From Folioceros fuciformis (taxonomy: Eukaryota; Anthocerotophyta; Anthocerotopsida; Anthocerotales): 45,681 nucleotides of DNA. The DNA lies in NCBI GenBank assembly GCA_049999805.1, contig JBNGIO010006247.1:154817-200497 (forward strand), in the 5' to 3' direction. A program made the position numbers and the translations under genes. Of this stretch, positions 19,152-30,706 are shown piece after piece (position 1 is the stretch's first letter; every line of letters begins with the position of its first letter). The notes under the pieces were generated by a model. That model saw nothing but the letters and a program-made list of their open reading frames with translations, was not told where the DNA came from and did not search any database.

Positions 19152-19538
19152 GTCTAGCATTCCAACGCAACACGGAATCGGGAAGGAGAAGACGCAATTG
19201 AAAACAATTGGGTGATACTGAATTGGGATTGGGAAGGAGAAGCTGAAATCCAAAACAACTACATTTGGGCCATATCCAACGGCATGTTCGTTCCAAGGCC
19301 CAATTGTTTGCGGTGCCCAAATACGAGTTCCATTTCAGAGCGCAATTACAAGAGTGCAATTGTTTTGTGTCTGACAACGCCCCAACAGAAGCTCTAACGG
19401 CTGAGGCACAGCATACATAATTAGAGGAGGGCAAGCGACATCAGACACAAAGCGGCTAATCAATCCACCAGCCTCGGTCTCAAGAATGCGTGACTATCGT
19501 CGTTACCACCTCTTCTCAGCTGTTCTTGCATGACCTGC
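19152..19538. other. Spacer between HisRS and TIM21
   Basis: About 390 bp between two minus-strand genes: TIM21 3' end is to the right, HisRS promoter to the left. The phrase 'gggaaggagaag' occurs twice about 50 bp apart (near 19180 and 19230), and 'caattg' recurs. I see no gene. Confidence 0.5.
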
Positions 19539-20318
19539 TCAGGCAGCAGTGGCTGCAGGCAAACTGGGGATGTAGGACTCCAGCATGAGCCGTGTTGGGT
19601 AGGGGTTGGTGACATCCACAATCAGGTACGTGAACTTCCAAGTCCTATCAGCTTTGTCTTTGTACATCTCGCTGTGCACCTTGCCAGCCCCTTGTGGCCC
19701 GCGGATGTAAAACACCACCTCACATCTCTCCACCCCATCTTCATCTGTCCATGTCCGGTTGGCGATTCGCTGACGAGCAGCCCGGTTTCTGCTCTCCTGC
19801 CCGTAGCCGGTGATCGGTGATCCCAACCGCACTGTCACTTCATTGTCTTTCTGCACCCTTTCCAGTGCCTTGCCGAAAATCTTATACTCCTTAGGCTGGA
19901 GAATCAGCTCCTTGAACACGGCGTAGGCGGCTGCCCCTGCCACGGCCAACCCTGCCAGAATCACAATGCTGTAGGAAGCGCCCTCTGCAACAGTGACCGG
20001 TTTCTCGGGGATCCTGTCCGTCAGCGGATCGAAGGGGTCCTCCTCCTGCGTGGCTAGGTCGCCTTGACTGCTCTCCTTTTGAGTACTTGCTGCCCGCTGA
20101 AAACGGCGGAGGCCTCCAGCAGAGTAGGGGAATCCGCAGCCCACATCACGAAAGCTTCGCGGAAACGGTTGCGGGGCCCTGGAGCATCCAGATCCAGGAA
20201 CCTGGTGCAGCTTCCTTGTATACTGCCCCCCTCCGATTCCATGCCTCACGATGGCGGGATGCACTGCTGATCCAGCCTGCAGCTTCCGGAGGACCTCCCG
20301 CCAAGTTCTCGAAAACAT
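19539..20318 (-). CDS. TIM21: TIM21, mitochondrial inner-membrane import subunit
   Basis: A single-exon gene of 259 aa. Residues 1-75 are rich in Arg, Ser and Gly with almost no acidic residues, like a mitochondrial presequence. One membrane helix lies at about 114-133 ([20 protein letters not shown]). It is followed by the conserved intermembrane-space domain, with [31 protein letters not shown] and [13 protein letters not shown]21 belongs to the TIM23 presequence translocase and links it to the TOM complex and to respiratory chain assembly. The frame is open 21 codons further upstream, but [10 protein letters not shown] begins the basic presequence and is the preferred start. No intron is needed, unlike most neighbours. 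Confidence 0.93.
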   Translation of the reverse strand: MFSRTWREVLRKLQAGSAVHPAIVRHGIGGGQYTRKLHQVPGSGCSRAPQPFPRSFRDVGCGFPYSAGGLRRFQRAASTQKESSQGDLATQEEDPFDPLTDRIPEKPVTVAEGASYSIVILAGLAVAGAAAYAVFKELILQPKEYKIFGKALERVQKDNEVTVRLGSPITGYGQESRNRAARQRIANRTWTDEDGVERCEVVFYIRGPQGAGKVHSEMYKDKADRTWKFTYLIVDVTNPYPTRLMLESYIPSLPAATAA

Positions 20319-22834
20319 AGCGGACAGTGCCACAACAAGCAGCTGCGCTTGCAACAATGACCAGCAACTCGATGTCCTCAATCACATAATTTCTCAGCCA
20401 TTCTTGTCATCAAATGTCTGTCTCTGCGAGCTCTGCGATGTTGCATCATTGCATCCGATGTCCTAAAACCTAAACCCACGAGCATCTCTCGGGGATCAGA
20501 GCGCTGTGATTGCCAGCCCAGTCAGACACCCAGTTCCATCACACAACGGACCTCCCAATGCTCAGACCAGTGGCAGGCAAAGGAAAGGTTGCCACAAGGC
20601 TGGGAACACACGCAGCGTGAAATTCTTTCACCGGAAGAAACCAGTAAACCTATTCGTATGGGTCGAGGTCCAAAGACCTAATTTCAACTTGAACCGACTC
20701 ACTGCCAGTTCTCAAAATGCGAACAATTCCTGCTCGGACGAGATCATATGCTTTGCAAGGGATACACACAGGATACATCTGAATGCATTTGCACCCTGGA
20801 CCAGCTCGCGTTCTAATTTGGTGCTCTCATTTGCCACATGATTCAGGGCTCACAGCCGTAGTAGGATTGTATTCTTGTTCAGGGCGGAGGAAAAAAATTA
20901 AGGAACATGAGGCATTTGGTGAGTTCACGAGTCCACGGAAGGCTTGACACAAATGAGTAAGGCATGGAAACCAGTGTGTTTAGTATGGCTTCCTTCGTAG
21001 GATTGACCAATGGCTTGATTTGGTAGTTGCCATCGTCTTGAGTGCCATGGCAAGTCTTGCACCCGCAGGAATGGCCTTCCAAGATGTGGTCTGATCTGGT
21101 TTATGTACAGAAGGACCAATTTTGATGCATAGGTACAAGAAGAAGACGGAGGATTTGCTCATTGGAGAGTGTTCCCTCGAACATGTACCTCCTCCGCGTT
21201 CGTACGACGTTGGAAGTAATTGGTGAAGCCTTGGAGTGGTGTGATCCTCTTGAGAACCTCGATGATCCCCGCGTGGATTGTGTACTGGAAACCTGAATGA
21301 TTTGCTCCGACAACGCACGTATGTAAATTGTCTTTGTAACGGGAAATGAGAAATTCTCATTTTCCTCAGGTTACCAAGTCAGACACAGTTACTCGCAGGG
21401 TGGAGTTGGGAATGGCAATCCAAATGAGGAAGGCAGCCTCTGGCGATTCCAAATACGGGACGCAACTCCAGCTTGTGCAGAAACGGTGTAATACCACAGC
21501 ACGGAATGGACAGCTCCATTTTTGTTTTAGGTTTATGGGACTTAGGGTACGGACGCGCGAGGAGGAGATGCTTTTGAGCAGCTTGGGACCCGCTGCGGAT
21601 GAGGCTGCCGTCAAGCATCCAGCCCTCAGCGGTCGCCCACTCCGGGAGATTTATTCTTCACGATTGCAATTTTAGCCATGGAACCGTTGCGACAAAGTGG
21701 CCTCACATCTGAAAGGGGGGCCCGCGTCCCGAAGCTCGTGGCAGGCACACGAGTACGGGCCGCGTCATTCAGCATGATTGATTCATTGATTCATTGATGG
21801 GTAGTGGATACATGCGAGCACCCGAGTGTGCCTCAAGCACGGAAGTTGGGGAGAGCCGCAGGATTGGCACAGAATAGTGATTTTTTGTCACGAGTTCGGG
21901 CCCGCGAATTGGAGGCTACGAGCACCGTGGGAGCGAGGCGTTCAGCTCTTGCAAGGATTGGGTGTAGAATTGGCGCAGGGCTGGGAGCAGAGTGCGTGGC
22001 CAAGGAATTTTTGGCGGTGTGCAGGATTGTCGGAATGATTCTTTTCCTCTGCATTGCTGGAGGGAACAGGGCGTGGCTGCAATGTTGAACAGGATCGTAC
22101 GGAGTCGGATGCGCCCCTCTGGTGTCGGGATTGGCAAAGCTAAGAGCTGATTGAGCTCTGTCTTGGGCTAGTTTGGTCACAGCGAGCCGTGGGGAGGTGC
22201 GCCCGCATGTGTGATGGATGGCTGTTGCGTGACCCGCGCTCGGGTGAATAGCTCCTTGTTCTGGGCAATAATGGATCCGCGGGAATTCAATGCCTTTACG
22301 TCTCTTTCTGTTTCCGTCCAGAACCTGTTGGATGGCAAAGGACTTGCCTTTCGTCAGTTGCAGAATTCGAAATAATATTTGGGACTTCGTTGTGGCGATC
22401 GTGCGCTGAAGGCGTCAACAGGTATTCAACGTGAGTCTCGATGAGATGGTTGGTATTGTTGCTTGCAAATTGGGGTGCCATCTGAAGATATCCCTTCTGG
22501 AAGGTTAACCCGTGATACTACGGTTGCGTTGGATTTACTGGATTTTGTCGGTGTGTGAATCTGCTGAGCCAAATCTCTCTGATGTGTGGAAACATGATGA
22601 GGAGCGAAGTTTCTTGTAGACTATCAGGTATCATCTGATGTGGAGAGAGAGCTGCTTAAGGTTTTTTTAGAAGTAGTAGCTTCAGTACACGGATGTACTC
22701 GAGATTTTCAACAAGCTGTTCAGATGTTTCAGACGTTCCCAACGGAAGTATGGAAGAGTGCCTGTGGTTGATTTTTTTAGGCCTTTTGCTTGTTCTGACC
22801 TGCGTTCCTTCCTGTGCTCCGCCAGGTCCGCGAA
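20319..22834. other. 2.5-kb intergenic region, divergent TIM21 / HAD nucleotidase
   Basis: This is the second largest gap in the window. It should contain both promoters, and the part after about 22650 is probably leader of the nucleotidase gene. ORFs reach about 125 codons on both strands with no recognisable domain. A tiny tandem repeat (attgattc, three times) lies at about 21776-21799. I cannot exclude a non-coding RNA gene. Confidence 0.45.
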
Positions 22835-25800
22835 ATGGCACAGCACTGCTTGTCAGGTGCCATCTCGTTGGGTTATAGCACTTCAGCAAGTTCTCAGATC
22901 GGGTCGTCAAAGACACACGCCAGAATGGCAGCCGTTTCTGTTGTGACTGACGCTACTCACCAGCAGACTCCTGTACCAGGAGCAAACGTTAGGAAATGGG
23001 CTTTTGGAGCTTTCCTCAGACCTGACATGTCTCGGTTCAAAGGTGCATCTCGGTTTCTTCCGTCTTTGCTTGCAGCGTCTCCTAGGAACGTGCCTTGGTT
23101 GCATCTGAAGGCATTCAGACCTGGACCGCCGCTGAAGGCTTTGAATGTTCGATCGAGTCGCTTACCATCGAAAAAGGTGAGACAAGAGGATGCCCCTTCT
23201 GGAGATGACATTCCGGCCGTGGAATTGGACTCGAACTCTGCTGAGATATCTGCCGTACCAAACACCAAAGTCTCTTCTGACACATCACACGAGAAAGTGG
23301 CAGCCGGATCACTTGATGGCATGAGTACAACGAAGGCAGCTACCAGAAAATCTGGGGTAGCGTCTCCATCTCCTTCTTCGCAGACCAAACAGTCGAATGA
23401 GCCAACCTCTCCAAGGAGGAGAAGCAGGAAAAGCCGACAGGATAATGGAGGGGCCACCCACGCTACTAAGATGTTCTACGTGAAGGATCATAAAGGGGAC
23501 ATTGACTACTTGGGAGAGAGCACCAAGGGTGATTTGAATGTGCGACACGATATGACAGACGCCCTCGGTAAGGATTTGCATTATGTACATGGATTGCTTT
23601 CATCATGTGTCTCTTGATGTTTACCTGATTTTGGGCTTTTTCCTTGCCTTGCAACCAGCATGTTATGGGCAAAATGTGCAGAGGACCACATGCCTGAATC
23701 TGTTGCTGCTGGAATAGTTTCCTTATTAGACCTGTTGTACAGGTGCATTTTTCACTCCTTCTGGCTCACAGCTCGGGTGGCCATTGTCCCTCAGAGGCAA
23801 GCAGCATCCCTGCTATCGATCCATCTCATTTGAGTTACCATCCCATAGTGCCCATGTGCACTACTGATCCTTCCTTCTACATACCTATTTGATCCTCAAC
23901 TATCTTTGTCTTCAGATTCTGAGGAAGCACGGACAACCTTTGGTGATCCAATTGAAGAAGTGGCAAGGGCTGAGGTCAAAGAAGCTGAAGCATTGCTGGA
24001 GGAGTTGGATATACGTGTTAAGTTCATAATTGCAATTGACTGCGAATTTTGTGTTGGTAATCTGTGCTCAGTGTGCCTTGTCATTTTGTTGCATGAATGA
24101 CTGATTTTTTCTTCTTCTCAACTTCTCAGATGCGATTTCCACAAGGCATTGCACCTCGAGGTATTTTCTGTAGCAGGACATTGAGTCTACGGTCCATTAC
24201 GACAATTGGCTATGACATGGATTACACGCTAATCCACTACAACGTTGCGGTGACTACTTTATTTCTTTTGTATCTGCATCCGCAAGTCACAATCACATTG
24301 TCCGCAACTTTAAACATCAATTGTACACTCAGCAGCCTTTGTTCTAAGTTGAGGGGCTGGTTCTTGTAGGCTTGGGAAGGGAGGGCATATGATTATGGCA
24401 TGGACAATCTGCGGAACATGGGCTACCCTGTGGATGGCCTTAAATTTGAGTCTGAATTGGTGAGATAGTACTAAGCCCGTCTCAAGTTGTTCCAGACATC
24501 CTCTTTGCTGCGAGTGTTTACTTTCTCTTGCACTTGTGTCCCCCTTGCAGGTCATCCGAGGGTTAGTAGTGGACAAAGAGAAAGGCAACTTGGTGAAGGC
24601 TGATCGATTTGGTTATGTGAAGAGGGCTATGCATGGCACTAAGATGCTTTCTAATCGAGCAATCAGGTCCACGTCCAAATCCAATTTCTTGTAGGAAGAC
24701 AGTTTTGGAGGGTAGGCATGTTTAACGAGTCATCTGTGCTTCAGTGAACTCTATGGGAGGGAGTTGGTGGACTTGAGAAATGAAGATCGATGGGTATTTT
24801 TGAACACACTATTCTCTGTCTCAGAAGCCGTCATGTACATGCAGGTATTGCAGCAACTCACGAGAGAACCAGTGATCAGCCAGTTGCGCTTCTTCTAATT
24901 TTCATTGTTGTGCTAATAGATGGTGGAACGTCTTGATGAGGGTGCCCTGCCCCCAGAGCTTGGCTCGCTGGACTATCAAGGCCTTTACAAGGTAAGTTCA
25001 GCCTCAGCTAAGTTCTCAACATGTCTTATGAAGCTAACTGCGTACACGAGCTTATTGCTCTATTGACGCGTTGTCAGGTTGTGGCGAGGGCATTATTCAG
25101 AGCCCATGTTGAGGGCAAGTTGAAGGCGAGTCTTCTTTGCCCCGTAGTCTTGTTCTGTCTGCATTTCCTGGCGGCTCAGACTTTTAACTTTCATGCCTTT
25201 GCAGGAAGAGATTATAAATGAGCCTGAACGCTTTGTCGAGCCTGATCCTGAACTACCTTTGACTTTGCTTGACCAAAAGGAAGTAAGTATGTGATGTCTC
25301 GTATTGCATACAACTGCACCTCGTATTATGTGCATCTTAAGTTGCTGCAGATTTGTACCATGTGCACGATAAGTTGACGTATATTTTTTGCCAGGCTGGC
25401 AAAAGGCTCATCTTAATAACAAACTCTGATTACCACTACACCAATAAGATGATGCAATTTGCGTTTAACCAATATTTGCCCGATGGGATGGACTGGCGAG
25501 CCCTGTTTGACATGGTATGTGATCAGGCTTCAGTCACCTGTGTGGTTGTCCATATTTGTGTTCCATGTATGATGTGTAAAGTGTCCCTATGTCGCAGGTG
25601 ATAGTCTCAGCCAGGAAACCTGAGTTTTTCCAAAGGTTTCATCCATTATACGAGGTGGTGACAGACGATGGTCTGATGCGGCTCTGTGATACAGCAAGCC
25701 CAGGTGAAGAAATTGCTCCGAGGTTGCTGAAAACCTCTGTTCGAAAATAGGTTGCATCGTCATCAAAGTCCTCATATTACAGGTGGTCGCAGGTGGTCTC

Positions 25801-27048
25801 TACTGTGGAGGGAGTGCGCAGATGGTCGAGAAAGCACTCGGGTTTCATGGTGATGAAACACTTTATGTTGGGGACCATATTTATACAGATGTCAGCCAAT
25901 CAAAACTGCATCTGCGATGGAGGACTGCTTTGATTTGTAGAGAACTTGAGAAGGAGGTTCGACACGCTCCCTTGTCTCATGCACCATCTACTCACACCAG
26001 AAGCAGTTGAGAACATAGGTACATGTGAGGAAGAACTGAAATGAAGGAAATTGTAACCTTGTTTCTGACCTCATTCTGGTTATCGCAGGTGGAAGCATTG
26101 GCACATGGTCGTGATAGTAGGGCCAAGCTAATTCAGCTGATGAATCAGAAGGAGGTAGTAGGTGATCTATTTAACCAGTTTCGGCTTGCTTTGCAACGTC
26201 GCACCCTTGGACACTCCGCCCAGGTCTTTCTTGGGGCCACCTTCCTTTCTTTATCAATACCATGTGAAAGTTTTCTTTCGGCACACGGCAAAGATTACCT
26301 GACCTGCTCATCTCGCAAGTTTTTTTTAACGCAGACAGTCCAGGCAACAGAAATGGACGAGCGAGAAATTGGTGAAAGTATGCAGAAGCTGCTTGTAATC
26401 ATGAGAAGGCTTGATCAAAAGATCGCTCCAATGTTAGAGGCTGATGGGAGCTTTTTCAATGAGAGGTGGGATAGGTGCCTTTTCCTGTTTGATACAACTT
26501 GTTTCTTCCTATTCAAGTGCCTGCCCAACGTAAGTCTCTTCACATGTACATCAGGTGGGGCTACTTGTCAAGGGCAGGGCTATGGGACAAGAGTCACCTC
26601 ACGAGACAAATAGAGAAGTAGGCGCCCTTTGGCCAGCCTTTGTCCGTTCCCTTTTCGTCCTCTAATGTATAGACATAGTTGACTGACAGTGGATCTTGGT
26701 TTTCGCCATGGCAGGTACGCAGATATTTACACGTCCAGGGTCTCAAACTTTTTGCGGTATACGCCATTCATGTATTTCCGCTCTCAGTCACAGGTATGTC
26801 GTTTTCAGTCCCTCTACGCTGCACACAATAATCTGTGGAAGCTGATACAATCTGTGGAGGATGCAATTGGTATGTTCCAGTTTCTCTTCCTTAGGCTGTG
26901 TTCGAAAGTATTGTCGGTGGTGCAGACTCTTGCTCATGACTGTCAAAACGGTCCTGAAACCCGGACATCTGAGCAACTACGACACTTTGCCTGCGGCTAT
27001 CAAGCTGACATGCCGCGTAATGGTGAGCCTAAGTCACAAGGCACTTGA
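22835..27048 (+). CDS. HAD-superfamily IG 5'-nucleotidase (NT5DC-like), organelle-targeted
   Basis: Seventeen exons, 792 aa: 22835-23567, 23916-24016, 24130-24249, 24370-24459, 24551-24666, 24745-24844, 24920-24991, 25078-25125, 25205-25282, 25395-25514, 25598-25703, 25793-25956, 26089-26223, 26335-26465, 26555-26617, 26715-26793 and 26926-27048. All boundaries keep frame. HAD motif I is GYDMDYT (305-311) with D307 as predicted nucleophile and D309 as acid/base. LITNSDYHYTN gives motif II, and LYVGDHIYTD the acidic motif IV. The long basic, Ser-rich N-terminus (about 200 residues) suggests an organelle presequence plus a disordered region. Family members are predicted to hydrolyse nucleoside 5'-monophosphates; the exact substrate is unknown. 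The intron at 25126-25204 starts with GC, not GT. The tail after TLAHD is not family-conserved. The start could also be Met31 (22925). Confidence 0.93.
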
Positions 27049-27142
27049 GTGTGGAGCTTATGGATCACATGTAAAGCTGGGCCGCCAATGATCTATTGCT
27101 GCAGAGCGATTGTACTATAGTTGTACCAGTATTAATTTTCTT

Positions 27143-29677
27143 CTATACGATGCTGTTTGTGGCGTTGCAACTCAAGTGGTGTAATTGGCGTGCTACTTGT
27201 AAGGTTTGCTTTTGCCATCTTCCGTGGAATGGAGGATGAGAAAATTCGTTTTGTTCCGGAAACTTGTCACCTGAGAGGTCCTCAAGCTGTCCCTGCATTC
27301 GGAACATCGGCTGAGTGTCCGATAATGCCCCCGCCAAGATCCGGGAAAGTGTCTTGGCCGGGAAGAGGGTTACAGTTCCATCGTCTTCCACCTGGAGCGG
27401 ATATGTTAAAAGATGACTTCTCATGTCGACCACGGTGTCATCTGCGTAAACGGCCCAGTTATCATCGCCCATCTGCTTCATTCGTTGAGCGCATTCTAGA
27501 GTGTCAGGATCGGCGAAACAGGGCTCCAGAGCTCCGGTGTGCTCTGCCCAAAGCGACAGTCGGTATCCATAAACTTCGCCTTTAGGGTGACCTCCCTTCT
27601 TTCCCCAAGTGTAGGAGGGTTGGTATGCACCAATGGCAATCTCGGTATCGCGGTCCCCAGCCATAGATCGTTGATTTATATTGGCTGAACCCAGGATTAC
27701 AATTTCATCGTCAACAATCATTCCTTTAGAGTGGACAAATATGATGAACCGTCTAGACTTTAGAACAGTCTGGGTTGAGTTGGTTGGTGGTATACGCGGG
27801 CAGCGATCAGATGCAGACACAGTCTCACGGGTTCCCAGACAGAGGAACAGCAGGTAATCCTGAGGCTTGACCTTTTCATGCAGTTTTTTCGTCCGCAGAG
27901 ATTTAGCAATTATGGTGTACATCATCTTCATGGTCTGAGACTGGAAGAAGAGAATCTCCTGGACAACAGCTGGATGCATGTCCCTCCGGAAACATGGGCA
28001 TCACCACGTACACCATAAACCTCTCACCAGCTTTGATTTTGCCTGTTATCTTTAGCGCCAGTTCCATGGGAATCAGGTGATCTGCTTTATCTTTCCTGTA
28101 ATCTGGCCAATTGTAAGAAGACCCCACAAAGTATTGGTTCTCAATGTAGATGAAACGTTGAGCACGCCGAATAGCCTCCACATAAGCTAAATGGACGCTA
28201 TGATCTTTTTCCTGAAGGCCCCTGAAAGACGACATGCTGTCTTTCTGCTTCTTGAAAGTTATCAGGGAAGCATACGCAGGACCCTGAGTCGATAGATCTG
28301 AAAATCTGGGCGTGCCATGTTTCAGGATCATTGTCGGGAACAATATAGAGCTTGGTGTCGCCAATCACTGGAGAAGCCTTCACAGTCAAGCCCCACCACT
28401 GCTCGAAATTGGTCAAAACATCCTACGCTGCAGGGCCCTCAAGTTTGCAATGCAGGTCGTACCAAGGCTCTCTCGGACCGCCGTTTTCTTCCACATTGGG
28501 AAACATAGCTTGGTGATAGTCCCCCACGTGCACATTGTCCACGGTTCTGAACAGACTATGCTGTGGAGTGTTAAAACGCCCTCCACACAAGTCCAGGCCA
28601 CCCAGGAAGGCAACCAATTGGTGTGTCAGAGTTGGGTACAACAGCATCCACCAGCACAAAGTTCTGGTGGTGTGTGTACATGCCTGCCACGACCTTCTGC
28701 CGAAAGCAGCCTATCTTGGTATCTGTGGAACGAGTAGAGAGACGACACAAAACATTCGTGCCCTTGAAGAAGTTCATGGTTTCTTCGCCACGTGTGACCG
28801 TCACTCCTCCCCCTGTCACATTCTTGCTGTCATTCGAGGTTGTGTCGCGCCAAACTAGCAATTGCACCCGGACTCCTTGACTTTTCTGTGTCAAGAGCTC
28901 TCCTAAGGAAATTTGCTCTCCACCAGGAATGCTTGGGGAAGGTCGTGTCAACTTTAACTCGTGCCAAATCGACCAGTCGGCGATGAAAACAAGGTCCTTT
29001 GCCTTCAATAATGGATTGCTGATTTCTTCCCAACACCTTCCACGCTCAAAGTTCTGCCCCCGTTCAAGAGGAATGTCAGGCAGACCTGGCTCGACATGAG
29101 CATCCTGAAACAATCTCAGCCGGCAACCTTTCCTAAGAGGGAAGTAGACCCTGTGTATACCGTGGTACTCTGGACCTGCGCCAACACCTTTAGCAGATGG
29201 GACAGCAAGGAGATGGACCGACAGTCTCAGCTGAGCATCGTCATGCAAAAGTCGTCCTCCTGGCCCAAGAATGTCGAACCAGCCCTCCATCTTCCTGCCC
29301 AGTGATAGATCCTTAGCAGAAATATTCACACGTCCAATTGCTCCAGCTACTATGGAGACATCATCGCCTACTTTGAAAATCAGATCCTCGGCACGATGGG
29401 CTACAGGTATATAAAAGTGCTCATGCCAAACTGGATGCTCTTGATTATTCCTGACCTGAGTCCTTGCAAGTCTTGCACCAGCGAGAGCGACTGAAACATA
29501 AACATCACAGGAGCGGTACCCTGCTGACGTCGGTAAACAACTGCGACAGACATCGAGGCACTGCCGGCATCTCCCAGCTAGCTCATCCAAATCTGGAAGA
29601 CATTTTGCCTCAAGCACCCATACATCCAGTGTTCCATGCAGGAGCACAGAATCTTTTTGGTTGAGTATAGCTGCCAT
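27143..29677 (-). pseudogene. Decayed C2-type phospholipase D
   Basis: In order on the minus strand: an N-terminal C2 domain (HGTLDVWVLEAK, then the CDVYVSVALAGARLARTQV stretch), the region leading to HKD1, [26 protein letters not shown]2 ([10 protein letters not shown]) with [12 protein letters not shown], and [11 protein letters not shown] near the end. Together they cover a whole plant PLD of about 830 residues. The frame breaks at about 28612-28618 (one extra G in ATTGGTTGCC), at about 28206-28230 and at about 27975-27990. An in-frame TAG at 28423-28425 sits where the family has Trp (GPxAWDVL). HKD1 reads HQNFVLVD, with Asn (28661-28663) for the catalytic Lys. No introns are needed to cover the homology, so a retrocopy is possible, but no poly(A) tail or flanking repeat was seen. 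Sequencing error would have to strike several times only here. The C-terminal end is approximate. Confidence 0.85.
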
Positions 29678-30095
29678 TTCAAGGACTACGGCTCCTGTAC
29701 CATGCCAGCAGAAGTTGCTCAGGGATTACATTTTCGTCCTCACTGCGTCGACAAAGATGTGTTCATCTTCCAAGTGCGAGAAACAGAAAACCACACCAGG
29801 AGTTCAACAAGCCAGGAAAAACCATCAGATAAGGGGTCACCCTATGTGAAACCTGATGGGTTTGCAACGACTGATCATGGGACAAGGCCTACGCACCAAA
29901 GAAGCTGGAATACTTCCAATAGTCATATCCAGTGTCAGGGAAATGCTTTCCTCAGGTTAGACATCAGTGATCATGTGGAACAAAACTTGGAGCAGAGTGC
30001 TGTGGCAAAGTCCAAAACCTTTAGAATTGGCCAGCGCGCTCATGATCCATCTACCAATCTTGTTAAAAGCAGTTCCCAGTTCCAGTCGAGAAAAG
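29678..30095. other. Spacer between SmD2 and the PLD relic
   Basis: About 420 bp, with the SmD2 3' untranslated region to the right and any former PLD promoter to the left. A + strand ORF of 155 codons runs through it but matches no family. Confidence 0.45.
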
Positions 30096-30706
30096 TCACT
30101 TAGGATTCCTCAACACGATTATGACAGAGTCACCGCGGAGAAACATCTTGCTTATGAACCTGTCTCTGTTTACGGGCTGTGCCTTCTTCTTGCCTTTACC
30201 TGTTTTGGGCACCTGCACCATGGGAAAGACAGCTCAGACACGCCACCACGCAAACCACAAAGATCGGCTCCAAGGAAATGTTAGAGTTCAACTTGCTCAC
30301 TTCAGTCCACATCTCCCTGACATTCTCGAGCACCATATTGCAGTGTCTGTCAAAGGCCTTCACTCTGCCCAGCAATTTTTTGTTGTTCCGACAGTTGATT
30401 AGGACCTGCGTGTGCCACAGATACAGAGTCAGTACCCTACAAAGCTCGGAACTTGGGAACCATCGCACTACCCACCTCAGATGCTCAACAATTGACCAGC
30501 ACAGCTTTCCGTTTGACACCTTCCCACCTGCGTATTATTCTTCACGCTCATCGTCAGCACGGAAAGGGGCCCCGTACTGAATTCCTGCTCCTCGGTCTTC
30601 TCCTGATAGCATCACGCCAAAGAGCCTCAGGAAAAACCAGCAGACATGTCCAGGGAAGAAGCATTATGAAAGACAAAACAAGCGAATATACCGTCTCTTC
30701 CTCCAT
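30096..30706 (-). CDS. SmD2: Small nuclear ribonucleoprotein Sm D2
   Basis: Core Sm-ring protein of U1, U2, U4 and U5 snRNPs in the nucleus. Four small exons (30692-30706, 30528-30602, 30301-30405 and 30096-30212) join in phase to 103 aa. The Sm1 motif is seen in [19 protein letters not shown] and [12 protein letters not shown]. The basic linker [12 protein letters not shown] and the Sm2 end [15 protein letters not shown] follow; the match to plant SmD2 is nearly exact over the Sm fold. The N-terminus [21 protein letters not shown] is acidic, as expected. The first exon supplies only MEEET, so a start in a further upstream exon cannot be excluded. Because the exons are short, this gene is easily missed by ORF scanning. 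Confidence 0.95.

Noticed and set aside
28423-28425. Rescue of the PLD TAG codon by RNA editing or stop readthrough
   Set aside because: Organelle editing factors do not act on nuclear transcripts, and three frameshifts would remain.
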